From positions 3,091,001 through 3,155,000 of the forward strand of contig NZ_AP024907.1 in the NCBI RefSeq assembly GCF_024347135.1: 64,000 nt of DNA. The letters are read 5' to 3'. Every line of letters starts with the position of its first letter. Position 1 is the stretch's first letter. Origin of the DNA: Vibrio spartinae. GTDB taxonomy: Bacteria > Pseudomonadota > Gammaproteobacteria > Enterobacterales > Vibrionaceae. Below the pieces are notes generated by a model that did not search any database, was not told the origin of the DNA, and worked only from the letters and a program-made list of their open reading frames with translations. Of this stretch, positions 23,540-33,806 are shown piece by piece. The position numbers and the translations under genes are program-made.

Positions 23540-25029
23540 GCCGTTAACTCCAACAGTCTTGTTGCCGTCTCTCGATCAGAGTAGTGGTGAATCCCTTCAA
23601 TAGTAATCTGATAGTCTTCATGCCCTTTGCCTGCGAGCAAGATAATATCGTTCTCATCTGCATGGGATAGCGCGTATTCTGTCGCTTTTTGCCGTTGATG
23701 CTCGATATGTATATCCGCCGGAGACTGTAAGCCTTGCAACATATCCTGAATAATCAGTTGAGCCGCTTCACTGCGTGGATTGTCATCCGTCAGAACCACA
23801 TGATCAGCCAGTCGCTCCGCAATGGCAGCCATCAACGGACGCTTACCGCGATCTCGATCACCACCACAGCCGAAGATAGCCCACAGTTTGCCGTGACAAT
23901 GAACCCTCAGAGCAGAAAGAGCCTTTTCCAGGGCATCGGGGGTATGCGCATAATCAACGACTATTTTCGCGCGTCCCGCTTTCTGGAATAACTCCATACG
24001 CCCAACGACAGGCGCTAAATGCCCGGCTGTCGCGACTAAATCATCTTTATCAAATCCAAGCGCCAGCATCGTCGTAAACGTCAATAATACGTTACTGGCG
24101 TTAAAAGCCCCGATTAAAGGTACCGAAAAACTGCCGCTTCCCCATGAACCATCAAAAGACAGGTGAATGCCATCTTCACGATAGTCGATATCCGTCGCCC
24201 AAACACCAAGTTGAGTCGGTGGTCGCTCCGACAAAGAGACCCCGATCGCTTCATCCAATTCATCACACCATGACCGACCAATCGGATCATCGACGTTTAT
24301 TACGGCTCGCTGGCACTGATGCGTACAGAATAATAACTTCTTCGCTTGCGCATAACTTTCCATATCACCATGATAATCAAGGTGATCACGACTTAAGTTG
24401 GAGAACACTCCCACATCAAAAGATAACGCTTTCACTCGCCCTTGAACCAGACCGTGGGATGAGACTTCCATCGCTGTATAGTTCGCCCCCTGATTCACCA
24501 AAGCGGATAATGTTTCCTGAATTTCAATCGCGCTACCGGTTGTGTTGCCAACGGGTTGTAACTGTTCAAGAAACCCATTTCCGGTCGTGCCCATCACGGC
24601 ACACTGATTGCCCAATAAATTCAACCATTGGGCAATCAATTGAGAAATCGTTGTTTTACCGTTTGTTCCGGTGATTCCCACCAATGAGTGATGTTGACTC
24701 GGATGATGATACAGTCGCCCGGCTAATTCAGACAGATGTGCATTCAGTTCATCCAGATAGATGATCGGCACTGAAGCATGAGATTCGATGGTGCCGTGTT
24801 GTTTGTGTGAATCAGACTGCGCAATCACCAAATTGGCGCCCGCTGTAACCGCTGCATCAATAAACGCCCGCCCATCGATTTGATGGCCGATGACGGCAAC
24901 AAAAGTATCACCGGAGTGAATCTGACGACTATCGAGTACCAGCCGGTGAATCGCGATATCAGCATATGTGGTTGCCTCTAATTGAAGCCAAGGAGAAATC
25001 AATTCCGCAATCGAGATACTGTCACACAT
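23536..25029 (-). CDS. murE: UDP-MurNAc-L-Ala-D-Glu--diaminopimelate ligase
   Basis: A 497-residue ligase adding the third residue of the stem peptide. The ATP loop is [14 protein letters not shown]. The meso-diaminopimelate selectivity motif DNPR is present in [12 protein letters not shown], so the peptidoglycan is of the usual Gram-negative DAP type. KGHEDYQ near the C-terminus is also typical. The protein lies between ftsI and murF. Confidence 0.97.
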   Translation of the reverse strand: MCDSISIAELISPWLQLEATTYADIAIHRLVLDSRQIHSGDTFVAVIGHQIDGRAFIDAAVTAGANLVIAQSDSHKQHGTIESHASVPIIYLDELNAHLSELAGRLYHHPSQHHSLVGITGTNGKTTISQLIAQWLNLLGNQCAVMGTTGNGFLEQLQPVGNTTGSAIEIQETLSALVNQGANYTAMEVSSHGLVQGRVKALSFDVGVFSNLSRDHLDYHGDMESYAQAKKLLFCTHQCQRAVINVDDPIGRSWCDELDEAIGVSLSERPPTQLGVWATDIDYREDGIHLSFDGSWGSGSFSVPLIGAFNASNVLLTFTTMLALGFDKDDLVATAGHLAPVVGRMELFQKAGRAKIVVDYAHTPDALEKALSALRVHCHGKLWAIFGCGGDRDRGKRPLMAAIAERLADHVVLTDDNPRSEAAQLIIQDMLQGLQSPADIHIEHQRQKATEYALSHADENDIILLAGKGHEDYQITIEGIHHYSDRETATRLLELTA

Positions 25030-25038
25030 ACACGTTCC

Positions 25039-26760
25039 TTATTTACTTCGGGGCTGGTTATCATCGGGAGCAATATTCATAATCTGAAGTGCTCCTTTCA
25101 TTATTTCGGCAAAAACAGGCGCGGCAACCGAGCCGCCGTAATATTCATCGCCCTGAGGCTCATTGACCACCACAACCAAAGCCAAACGAGGATCACTTAC
25201 CGGAGCAATCCCAGAGGTAATCGTGACATACTCATCACTATATCCCCCTTTGGTTGCTTTCCGTGAGGTTCCCGTTTTTGCCGCAATCCGATATCCGGGA
25301 ATCGCAGCTTTCGTCGCAGTTCCTCCGGGTTGAGTCACCGTTTCCATATATCCCAGCACTAACTTTGCGGTATCATGGTCAATCACCTGCTTCGACATGT
25401 CCTGCTGGTTATTCTCGATAATATGCAACGGTTGATAAACGCCATAATTTCCCAGCGTGGCATAAGCATGAACCAGTTGAATCGGAGTAACAGAAATGCC
25501 ATATCCGAATGCTAAAGTCGCAATCTCGAATTTGGACCATCGAGTCCGGTTCGGGAAGATCCCCACGGATTCCCCAACCAAATTCAATCCGGATAACTCT
25601 CCTAAGCCGACGGAACCATATACCCCCAATAACGACTGAATCGGCATCCGTAAAGCCAATTTTGCGACCCCAATATTACTCGATTTTTGGAGAATTTTTT
25701 GTAGGTTGGCTTTTCCGACCCGAGACACATCCCGAACACGGCTGCCACCAATGCGGAACACACCGTTCTTGGTATCAATCACTGTATCTGGATCAGCAAC
25801 ACCATTCTCTAGTGCAGCAATCTCGGTGAAAGGTTTAATGGTAGAGCCCGGTTCCATGGCATCGGTCAGAACTCGGTTTCTCATGCGAAAGGTTTGGAGA
25901 TCTGAACGATTATTCGGGTTATACGATGGCGCATTGACCATGGCCAGAATGGCACCACTTTTCACATCGACAATCACAGCTGATGCCGATGTTGCCCGGT
26001 GATCCGCCTTCGCTTGCTTCACTGCCCGATAAGCGATGGCCTGAATCCGTTGATCAATCGTGAGTTGTAACGGTTTTCCTTCCTGCTTGGCTTCCAAAGC
26101 AATATTCTCAACCACCCGCCCATAGCGGTCTTTACGAATCACCTGCTTGCCAGCTTCACCGCTGAGCCAGTTGTCATAACTTTTTTCTACCCCTTCTAAT
26201 CCGTGACCATCAATCCCGGTGACACCAATTAAGTGAGCACTAACTTCACCAGAAGGATAATACCGTCGGGATTCAGATTTCAGGCCGACACCTTTTAATT
26301 TCAATTCACGGATGTATTTTGCCATCGGTGGATTCACCTGACGCTGCAAGTAGATAAATCGACGACTTTTATTGTCAGTAATTTTATCAATCAAAGCCTG
26401 CCGATCGAGTCCCAGCACATCGGCTAAAGCGTACCATCGGTTCCGCTCATCCAATTCATGATATTTAAAAATGGTTGCGGGGTCAGCCCATACGGCATCG
26501 ACAGGGACACTCACAGCCAACGGTTCTCCGTTTCGATCGGAGATGATCCCTCGTGCTGATGGGATTGTTTTCGCGCGAATTGAGCGCAAGTCTCCTTGAT
26601 ACACCAAGTTATCAGGCTCAATGACTTGAATATAAGCGGTACGCCCAACCAGAATAGCGAAGGCCGAAAAAACAAAGAATAAGATGATATAGAAGCGCCA
26701 ACGGATGAAAACATGGCTTTGAGAAGGCTGCTTTTGGGGAGAGGGCTCTATCTTTTTCAT
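25039..26760 (-). CDS. ftsI: Peptidoglycan DD-transpeptidase FtsI (PBP3)
   Basis: The 573-residue septal transpeptidase (class B PBP). A short cytoplasmic tail precedes one membrane anchor at about residues 23-40. The transpeptidase domain shows the active-site serine in GSTIKP (Ser306), the SSN motif (about 360-362) and AAKTGTSRK near the C-terminus. Size is close to E. coli FtsI (588). The ATG overlaps the ftsL stop by 4 bp. Confidence 0.97.
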   Translation of the reverse strand: MKKIEPSPQKQPSQSHVFIRWRFYIILFFVFSAFAILVGRTAYIQVIEPDNLVYQGDLRSIRAKTIPSARGIISDRNGEPLAVSVPVDAVWADPATIFKYHELDERNRWYALADVLGLDRQALIDKITDNKSRRFIYLQRQVNPPMAKYIRELKLKGVGLKSESRRYYPSGEVSAHLIGVTGIDGHGLEGVEKSYDNWLSGEAGKQVIRKDRYGRVVENIALEAKQEGKPLQLTIDQRIQAIAYRAVKQAKADHRATSASAVIVDVKSGAILAMVNAPSYNPNNRSDLQTFRMRNRVLTDAMEPGSTIKPFTEIAALENGVADPDTVIDTKNGVFRIGGSRVRDVSRVGKANLQKILQKSSNIGVAKLALRMPIQSLLGVYGSVGLGELSGLNLVGESVGIFPNRTRWSKFEIATLAFGYGISVTPIQLVHAYATLGNYGVYQPLHIIENNQQDMSKQVIDHDTAKLVLGYMETVTQPGGTATKAAIPGYRIAAKTGTSRKATKGGYSDEYVTITSGIAPVSDPRLALVVVVNEPQGDEYYGGSVAAPVFAEIMKGALQIMNIAPDDNQPRSK

Positions 26761-27089
26761 TTCAGAGGAACTACCACTTCCTTGTCTGCATCGGGACGAA
26801 TCATATTCAGGTCTTTCTGTGCCAGATCCTGAACTCGACTGTTATCTGAAAGCGCAGTTTCTTCCAATAACAAGTTACGCCATTCACTATCTAAGCGCTC
26901 TCGTTCAACCATCTCATGTTCTCTGGCTGTGATAGCGAGCCGAGCTTGATGGGTCGTAAATACGATTCCCATCGCTGTAACAAACATAATGAAAAGCAAA
27001 AACAGCGCTAAACGACCCGCGGTGAATAGGTCGGTCAAAATCAATCGAACCAAATTCGGACTGAGTTGGCTGTTTTTTGTCTGTGTCAT
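26757..27089 (-). CDS. ftsL: Cell division protein FtsL
   Basis: A 110-residue bitopic protein of the FtsQLB complex. The membrane segment lies at about residues 27-45 ([20 protein letters not shown]), followed by a short periplasmic leucine-zipper-like helix (residues 47-90). It sits between rsmH and ftsI with 4 bp overlaps on both sides, which is the normal position. Sequence alone would be weak evidence because the family is divergent; position makes the call firm. Confidence 0.93.
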   Translation of the reverse strand: MTQTKNSQLSPNLVRLILTDLFTAGRLALFLLFIMFVTAMGIVFTTHQARLAITAREHEMVERERLDSEWRNLLLEETALSDNSRVQDLAQKDLNMIRPDADKEVVVPLK

Positions 27090-28042
27090 GCCAGTTTTTC
27101 CGCAATCCGGAGCACTGAACTTCTGGAGCGGGTATTCTGTGCGACTTCTTGTTCAGAAGGTTTGATAGCCTTACCAATCGTCTTCAGACTAGCACTGCCC
27201 AACGCCTGAATCTGAGCATCCGTTAAGGGAAGTCCATGAGGAACTTCAGGCCCTTTGCTTTCTTTACGCATAAAGTGCTTCACCATACGATCTTCTAACG
27301 AATGGAAGCTAATCACGGATAAACGACCTTGCGGCGCAAGGATCGATAACGCACCTTTTAGTGCACAATCAATCTCTTCTAGTTCACTATTGATATAAAT
27401 CCGAAACGCCTGAAAAGCGCGCGTTGCCGGATGTTTCTTCTCTTTATAATTTTTCGGCACGACATCGGCAATCAGTTGAGCCAGTTGCCGGGTCCGCAAT
27501 AACGGTTCATTTTCTTCATCATTGCGATAACTGATAATTGCTTTGGCAATTCTGCGGGCATAACGATCTTCACCAAATTCACGAATGACCCAAGTGATAT
27601 CATCTAAATCCGCCTCATCCAGCCACTGAGAAACCGGCATACCGGATGTCGGATCCATGCGCATATCGAGCGGACCGTCTTTTAAAAAGCTGAATCCGCG
27701 ATCAGCGTCATCCAACTGCGGTGAAGAGACGCCTAAATCAAGCAAAACACCGTCCACTTTACCGTTCAAACCATATTCCCCGGCATAATCAGCAATGGCG
27801 GAAAACGGGCCATGAATGATTGTAAAACGGGGGTCATCGATCTGTCGGGCGACGTCAATCGCCTGTGGATCACGATCGATACTGTAGAGTTTTCCTTGTG
27901 GCCCTAATTTGGACAAAATCGTACGCGAATGCCCACCCCGACCAAATGTGCCATCGATGTAGGTACCGTCCGGTTTGATATCCAGTCCCCGGATTGATTC
28001 ATCCAATAGGACGGAAATATGCTGAAATGCTGTTTGCGTCAT
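27086..28042 (-). CDS. rsmH: 16S rRNA (cytosine-1402-N4)-methyltransferase
   Basis: An SAM-dependent methyltransferase (old name MraW) of 318 residues that modifies C1402 of 16S rRNA. Motifs are [27 protein letters not shown] and [14 protein letters not shown]. The frame is open 17 codons further, but the start at 28042 ([13 protein letters not shown]) matches the family N-terminus and has GAGAGAA six bases upstream. It is the first gene of the division cluster in this window; mraZ, which precedes it in E. coli, is not present. Confidence 0.96.
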   Translation of the reverse strand: MTQTAFQHISVLLDESIRGLDIKPDGTYIDGTFGRGGHSRTILSKLGPQGKLYSIDRDPQAIDVARQIDDPRFTIIHGPFSAIADYAGEYGLNGKVDGVLLDLGVSSPQLDDADRGFSFLKDGPLDMRMDPTSGMPVSQWLDEADLDDITWVIREFGEDRYARRIAKAIISYRNDEENEPLLRTRQLAQLIADVVPKNYKEKKHPATRAFQAFRIYINSELEEIDCALKGALSILAPQGRLSVISFHSLEDRMVKHFMRKESKGPEVPHGLPLTDAQIQALGSASLKTIGKAIKPSEQEVAQNTRSRSSVLRIAEKLA

Positions 28043-28230
28043 TCGTTCTCTCGTAAAACCTATGCAAGTAACCATCCCATATGCAACAGACACAAGGGCC
28101 GAATACGTTCAACTTGCTCAGAACACTATGGTAGTAGAATGCCTGAAACACTGCTACCGTCTTCCCGAATACCAGACGTGATATTGCGCCAAGTTTAAAC
28201 GATCTGGGACAGATAACGTCAATATAAAGC
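28043..28230 (-). promoter_or_regulatory. Upstream region of the division and cell-wall cluster
   Basis: This stretch of about 190 bp between rsmH and the rnpB terminator must hold the first promoter of the cluster. No sharp -35/-10 pair and no TGGG-type repeat set expected for MraZ binding was seen. There is no room for a 150-residue mraZ gene, and the one open frame here does not resemble MraZ. Confidence 0.5.
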
Positions 28231-28266
28231 AAAAAACCCATCATGACTGAATATCATGATGGGTCA
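28231..28266 (-). terminator. Rho-independent terminator of rnpB
   Basis: Minus strand: CCCATCATGA-(TATTCAG-type loop)-TCATGATGGG followed by six T. It ends the rnpB transcript and separates it from rsmH. Confidence 0.85.
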
Positions 28267-28271
28267 AGAAT

Positions 28272-28665
<394 letters not shown>

Positions 28666-28672
28666 AGCGCGA

Positions 28673-28701
28673 ATTGTATAGAGAAAGGGGAACGCTGTCT
28701 A
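28673..28701 (-). promoter_or_regulatory. Promoter of rnpB
   Basis: Minus strand: TAGACA (28696-28701) and TACAAT (28673-28678) with a 17 bp spacer, followed by a GC-rich CGCGC discriminator just before the RNA start. Such discriminators are typical of stable RNA promoters under stringent control. Confidence 0.7.
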
Positions 28702-28858
28702 CCGATGAAAAAGCGACTGGTTATTTTTCCATCCAACGTCAACACAATTCGACCGCATCAATCCAAATGCTCTGGTCCCCACTGAATCAAGCGTGTTTTT
28801 CTTCAGAGCATCAATTGCAGCCACGCGCGGTGTTTCTTATTTATACACCTAACACCGA

Positions 28859-30228
28859 TTAGCTAAAATTTGTCAGTGTCATCACTTGAGCATTCTCGCT
28901 ACGGTACAATCTCATCAAGCCTTTTAAGTTCATGAATAACAGAGGCAAAACAATCGCGGTAAAGGCGATGTTCGATAACGGTACTGCCAGCCACACGCCC
29001 TCAATGCCAAAAAACCTTGGTAAGATAAGCAAGAATGGTAGTTGCACCACCATATTCCCGACAGAGACAAATAAGGCCTGACCGCTCTTTCCCACCGCAA
29101 CAAAGTAAATAGAGGCCATAAACAAGAAGCCATCTAAAAACAACGCCATCAAATGCAAACGAATGCCGACCTTGGTAGCCTCAATCAAGGGTTCATTAAC
29201 ATTTGCAAAAAAGCTGGCGAAAAATTCAGGAAAAAGGTTCAGCACAATCACCACCACAATCCCTGAACCAACGGTCACCGAAAATGCCAACTTGACGGTT
29301 TGGATAATTCGTTGGTACTGCTTCGCACCAAGGTAATAACTCACCGGTGGCTGCAAGCCACTGACCAACCCTTCGGCAAAAAAATAGTAACAACTGGCTA
29401 AATAGCCCACGATAGCAAACGCCGCTAATTGAGTGGTGTCACCGTAGTCGATAAATAATCGATTATGCAGTGCGATAATAAAACTCATGTAGATAAACAT
29501 CACCAAGTTCGACGCCCCAAGCTGTATAATCCGTTTGGCAATGTTTTTATCAAACTGACGGAGCGATAAAACGGTTTTTGCTTTAGACGAGGTGAAATAC
29601 TGACACACGTGGCAAGCTGAGCAATCAAGGTGGCCACCGCTGCCCCTTTTAAACCCATTCCTAACGTCCCTAAAAAGATATAATCCAAGACAATATTCAA
29701 TAATGCCCCGACCACAATAAAGAGAGTCGCCATGTTCGGACTATCATCATTTCGTACTAACATGGGCATGGCACTGGCACCAATGGAAATCAATGCCCCA
29801 TAAGACATGATCTCAACATACTGCCAACTGAGCATCAGGGTGTTGCCCGTGGCGCCTTGCAGATGCAGGCTACTTTTCCCCAAGGCCGTAAACACCAAAG
29901 AGGCCAATAAACCAATACCAACAACCAAAAACAAAGCGGTCACCAGCGTCGATCGCGTTGCTGAATCATTATTCTCGCCGCGATATTGGGACAATACACT
30001 ACCGCCGCCCATCCCGATAAGCAGACCAAAGCCCATGATTAGGCCCAATAATGGCATCGCCATATTGATTCCGGCCAATCCTTCACTGCCGACATAATGC
30101 CCGACAAAGAAACCATCGATGATCTGGTACAAACCACTCACCAGCATGGCGACAATAGAAGGAATCGCAAAGCGCCAAAAGGCCTGTGCGACCGATTTGG
30201 GTGGTTGAGTTGGTGTCACGGTTGGCAT
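28859..30228 (-). pseudogene. MATE family efflux transporter, frameshifted
   Basis: Two overlapping frames make up one multidrug and toxic compound extrusion (MATE) transporter. The upstream frame (30228-29500) carries the N-terminal half with LYQIIDGFFVGHYVG and about six membrane helices. The downstream frame (29608-28859) carries the C-terminal half. The switch lies at a GTGTGT run (minus strand, 29603-29608). Removing one GT would restore a single frame of 455 residues, the normal MATE length, reading LAQLATCQYFTSS-like across the joint. This may be a real inactivating mutation or a sequencing error. The gene is divergent from the LysR gene, a likely regulator. Confidence 0.75.
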
Positions 30229-30358
30229 TTTGCCTCTCCCATTGCATCGATATGGAAGAATGATATAACAAATTGAGATACAATAAAGTTAGCTACTATC
30301 TGCTTATAGGATAGGTCGAACCACATTCCATCTGCAAATCATGCTATTGGAGAACGAC

Positions 30359-31258
30359 ATGAACTGGACCCTTGACCAACTGCTTGCTTTTGTAACTGCC
30401 GCCGAATCAGGCTCTTTTTCTGCCGCTGCAAGAAAGCTTAATAAAGCACAATCACGCATCAGCAGTGCGATTTCCAATTTAGAACTTGATTTAGGCTTTG
30501 AGCTGTTTGATCGCAGTTCTAAGTACCCGGTACTTACCTCACTAGGAGAAGAAATACTGCCTGAAGCTCAAGCCGTTCTAAACCAATGCTTACGCTTGGA
30601 ATCAAGGGCCTTAACGGCCGCACGTCAGGAGCCGATTTCATTACGCATTGCCATAGACGAAGCGCTTCCCTTAGAAACTATCCATACCATTTTTCCCCAA
30701 TTCGGCGATATGTTCCCCAACACTCACTTGGTCATCACCAATGGTTCCCAAGATGATATCGCCGTTGCCATTGCCCATCACAATGCGGATATTGGCCTCA
30801 TGCTCAGTAACAATCAATTGCCCGCTAAATTACAATTACATCCGCTTGGCTATTTAAAACAGGTTCTCATTGTTGGAAAACAGCACCCTCTGGCCAGTAA
30901 AGACATACTAAGTTTGGCGCAATTACAGCAGTATCGACAATTCGTCTTATGCAACCGCTCAGGAGAAAATCGGGAACACGCTTTAAGTCCAGATCATTGG
31001 GATATAGACAGTTATTATTTAATTTGTGAGTTGGTCACGCAGAATCAAGGATGGGCCATCGTGCCTGAGCACATTGCCAGCGACCAGTCGTTTTCGCAGA
31101 ACATCAAAATCGCCAGAAGTGACGTGTTATCGGATCGCTTTATTGAAGTAGGCATTGTCACGCTCATCCAAAGCCCTCGCTCTAAGCTCACGGATTGGAT
31201 TATTGATAAAATGCGTCAGTTAATGGCAAACCGCCCGAATGAAAGAGCAACACCATGA
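30359..31258 (+). CDS. LysR family transcriptional regulator
   Basis: A 299-residue regulator with the winged helix-turn-helix at residues 1-60 (NWTLDQLLAFVTAAESGSF, then AQSRISSAISNLE) and an effector-binding domain behind it. I start at ATG 30359 because TTGGAG stands eight bases before it; an upstream ATG at 30341 adds six residues. It is divergent from the MATE gene across 130 bp, the classical layout of a LysR regulator and its target. The proteins may control export of a toxic compound. A link to the catabolic operons is possible but not shown. Confidence 0.9.
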   Translation: MNWTLDQLLAFVTAAESGSFSAAARKLNKAQSRISSAISNLELDLGFELFDRSSKYPVLTSLGEEILPEAQAVLNQCLRLESRALTAARQEPISLRIAIDEALPLETIHTIFPQFGDMFPNTHLVITNGSQDDIAVAIAHHNADIGLMLSNNQLPAKLQLHPLGYLKQVLIVGKQHPLASKDILSLAQLQQYRQFVLCNRSGENREHALSPDHWDIDSYYLICELVTQNQGWAIVPEHIASDQSFSQNIKIARSDVLSDRFIEVGIVTLIQSPRSKLTDWIIDKMRQLMANRPNERATP

Positions 31259-31319
31259 CACCGTGATACGCTTATACATGGGTAAAGCTCTAAATAGATA
31301 AAAATCTAAATGGATAAAA

Positions 31320-31346
31320 CGTGATATTCTTATGAAGAATATCACG
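31320..31346. repeat. Perfect inverted repeat between LysR and chemoreceptor genes
   Basis: Arms CGTGATATTCTT and AAGAATATCACG flank a 3-base loop. It lies between two converging genes, as a terminator would, but no T-run follows on either strand. It may be a weak or Rho-linked transcription end or a protein site. Confidence 0.5.
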
Positions 31347-31374
31347 CTTACGTAAGCCAGCGATGAACCGCTGA

Positions 31375-33480
31375 TTATTTCACTTTCAACAGAGACAAAA
31401 TGGCGGAGAGTTCTGCTACAGCCTTAGAACTATTCGTATTGCTACTTTCCAACTCACTTACTGTTTCTTTCAGCTTGGCAGAAGATTCATGAATCCCAAC
31501 CAAACTTCGAGTAATACTCTCAGCCACATTCGATTGCTGCTCTGCTGCTGAGGCAACTTGGATCGTATTATCCGAAATACCGGCAACTCTTTCGTTCACA
31601 ACGCCTAATTTATCGGCATTTTCAATCGAAGAGGCCACCGTTCGCTGAGCACTGTCCTGGCTCTGCACAATCAACTCGACAGCCGATTGAACATCCTGCT
31701 GCAAGTCTTTAATCAGTTTATCGACTTCTTCTGTTGACTCCTGAGTCCGTGCCGCCAAGTTACGCACTTCATCAGCCACCACAGCGAAACCTCGGCCTTG
31801 TTCACCTGCCCGGGCGGCTTCAATGGCTGCATTCAGTGCCAATAGATTGGTTTGTTCGGCAATGGCCCGAATCGTATCCAAAATACTGTAAATAGAATCA
31901 CTGCGTTGGGACACTTGCGCAATTTGATTGCTGGCATCGTTTAACTGATCAGCAAGACCTTCGACCATCTGTCGATTTGATTGAACCAGCTCAAACGACT
32001 CAGTCAGGTACTGGCTAATTTCCGTTGCAGCTTCGCCATTATGCCGGGCCAAGTTCGCCACTTCTGTTGCCGAGCTGGACATTTCCGTCACAGCAGAGAC
32101 CACAGAATCTATCTGTTCCGCCTGCAACATCGTGGACTGATGGGCTGTCGCTGTCTCCTTGGTAAACTCATCATTCGTCGTGGCAACCACATCCCGTTGC
32201 TGAATCAGGCGAATAATCATGTCCTGCAATTTGCCCGCAAACTGATTAAATCCTCGCGCCAACAACATGAGTTCTAAATGTTTTTGCGAATCCAAACGCT
32301 GAGTTAAATCTCCATCTTCTGATGCCAACGTTTCCATGCGTAAAGCAATACTACGTAGCGGTGACGTCACCGTATTGACGACTAAAAAGACCAGCACAAG
32401 CCCAGCCAATAAAAGCCCGACGGACAAACTCACAAACAAGGTGATTGAGCTTTGTGTTTTATCGCCCAATTGACCGGATATTTTCGTCACCGGTGCCAGT
32501 AACACCGAGGTTGGAACAGAGACATAAATTTTCCAGACATTGGGGGCTGTATTGATGGTTAGGTTACCGCTGTATATCCACTGTTTAGCACCTTCGTTCA
32601 GCCCTGATTTTTGATTCGCAAAGGAGAGCCCCTGCTTATTAATGTTTTTACCGATGGCATCAGGCAGCTCACTGGAGCCCACGACCACACCTTTATCACT
32701 GACAATGGTGATCTCACCGGCCCCATCAAATAAAGTACTGCTGATTTGCTCTAGCTTTTTTTGAATCTCAGACAAATTGATATCCGCCCCAACCATGCCG
32801 ACAAATTTGCCATCTGCCATAACAGGTGCCGAATAGGTGGTCATCAATACTTTTTGACCACTTGTCAGTTCAAATAAATAAGGGTCTAACAGACATGCTT
32901 TTTTCGTGTCCATAGGACACAAATACCATTCAGATACCCGAACGCCATTTTCATCCCGCTTCTGAACATATTTCAGGTCAGGCTGCCCCGCACTATAAAT
33001 ATAATGACCGTTATCGTCTTTTAACCAATAGGTGTCTAATGTACCGACAGAGGAGGTATGGTCTCCTGTTCCCATCGACGCTTGGTCTTTTCCATCGTAA
33101 CCATTCGGTTCAAATTGCGCATACAGTGCATTCATATTCGGTGAGCTTTTGAGTAAAGACAGGGTCATCTCTTTGACTTTTTGACGCGTCAAAGGCGTCC
33201 CATCATTATTCACTGCCGTATCCGTTAAAATTTTAGAAAAGCTTGAGACAATCGCAGCAGTATCTCCAAGGTAATTAGACACTTGGGCACGAACTTCATT
33301 GGCTGCTGATTCTAATAAAAGACCGGCTTGATCTTCTTGGTATAGTTTTAATTCATTGGCAGAAAAGTCACTCAAAGAACGAATTGAGTGAGCAGATAGA
33401 TAAATAAGTATACCAATAAGACAAGTAAAGAAGACGCCGGTTATCACAACCAATTTTATTCTGATACTGAATTTAGACAT
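31375..33480 (-). CDS. Methyl-accepting chemotaxis protein with dCache sensor
   Basis: A 701-residue transmembrane chemoreceptor. An N-terminal membrane helix (residues 8-29) is followed by a periplasmic ligand-binding domain of about 310 residues of the double Cache type ([18 protein letters not shown] at the end of the first lobe). A second membrane helix lies near 350-370, then a HAMP domain, and a signalling domain with the hairpin tip [20 protein letters not shown] and [17 protein letters not shown]. dCache domains commonly bind amino acids, amines or organic acids. The gene lies beside the catabolic operon and may steer cells toward its substrate. GAGGTATC precedes the ATG. There is no C-terminal CheR-binding pentapeptide. 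Confidence 0.95.
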   Translation of the reverse strand: MSKFSIRIKLVVITGVFFTCLIGILIYLSAHSIRSLSDFSANELKLYQEDQAGLLLESAANEVRAQVSNYLGDTAAIVSSFSKILTDTAVNNDGTPLTRQKVKEMTLSLLKSSPNMNALYAQFEPNGYDGKDQASMGTGDHTSSVGTLDTYWLKDDNGHYIYSAGQPDLKYVQKRDENGVRVSEWYLCPMDTKKACLLDPYLFELTSGQKVLMTTYSAPVMADGKFVGMVGADINLSEIQKKLEQISSTLFDGAGEITIVSDKGVVVGSSELPDAIGKNINKQGLSFANQKSGLNEGAKQWIYSGNLTINTAPNVWKIYVSVPTSVLLAPVTKISGQLGDKTQSSITLFVSLSVGLLLAGLVLVFLVVNTVTSPLRSIALRMETLASEDGDLTQRLDSQKHLELMLLARGFNQFAGKLQDMIIRLIQQRDVVATTNDEFTKETATAHQSTMLQAEQIDSVVSAVTEMSSSATEVANLARHNGEAATEISQYLTESFELVQSNRQMVEGLADQLNDASNQIAQVSQRSDSIYSILDTIRAIAEQTNLLALNAAIEAARAGEQGRGFAVVADEVRNLAARTQESTEEVDKLIKDLQQDVQSAVELIVQSQDSAQRTVASSIENADKLGVVNERVAGISDNTIQVASAAEQQSNVAESITRSLVGIHESSAKLKETVSELESSNTNSSKAVAELSAILSLLKVK

Positions 33481-33806
33481 AAAGATACCTCAGGTCATAC
33501 TGAATATACTTTCCACACCCGATGTAAGTAAGAAAACATACCCTTAGATTTAAGTAGCACCCAAAACAGCATCGAACTAAAAACAGGGTGCGCCCTTATA
33601 AAGATTAGTATTGTTTTTATATAAATCACTTTATCGGTTTTTGTGACAAGACACATCAATTTCTATTGAAAAAAGGCAAGGTAACTCACTGGCGAAAAAA
33701 GCAATCAATGATGATCGCTTCATACCACTCACCGCATTTCTGTTATGTCTTTGATGGTAAGGTACCTGTTGATTATCTTGGTGATGAAAAGAAGACCGTT
33801 ATCGCA
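33481..33806. other. Intergenic region between chemoreceptor and hydratase-PcaC genes
   Basis: This 326 bp stretch holds the chemoreceptor promoter, not precisely located. It probably also holds the end of the long catabolic transcript, but no good terminator hairpin was seen. A 38-codon plus-strand frame (from 33708) resembles no family that I recognise. Confidence 0.4.
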
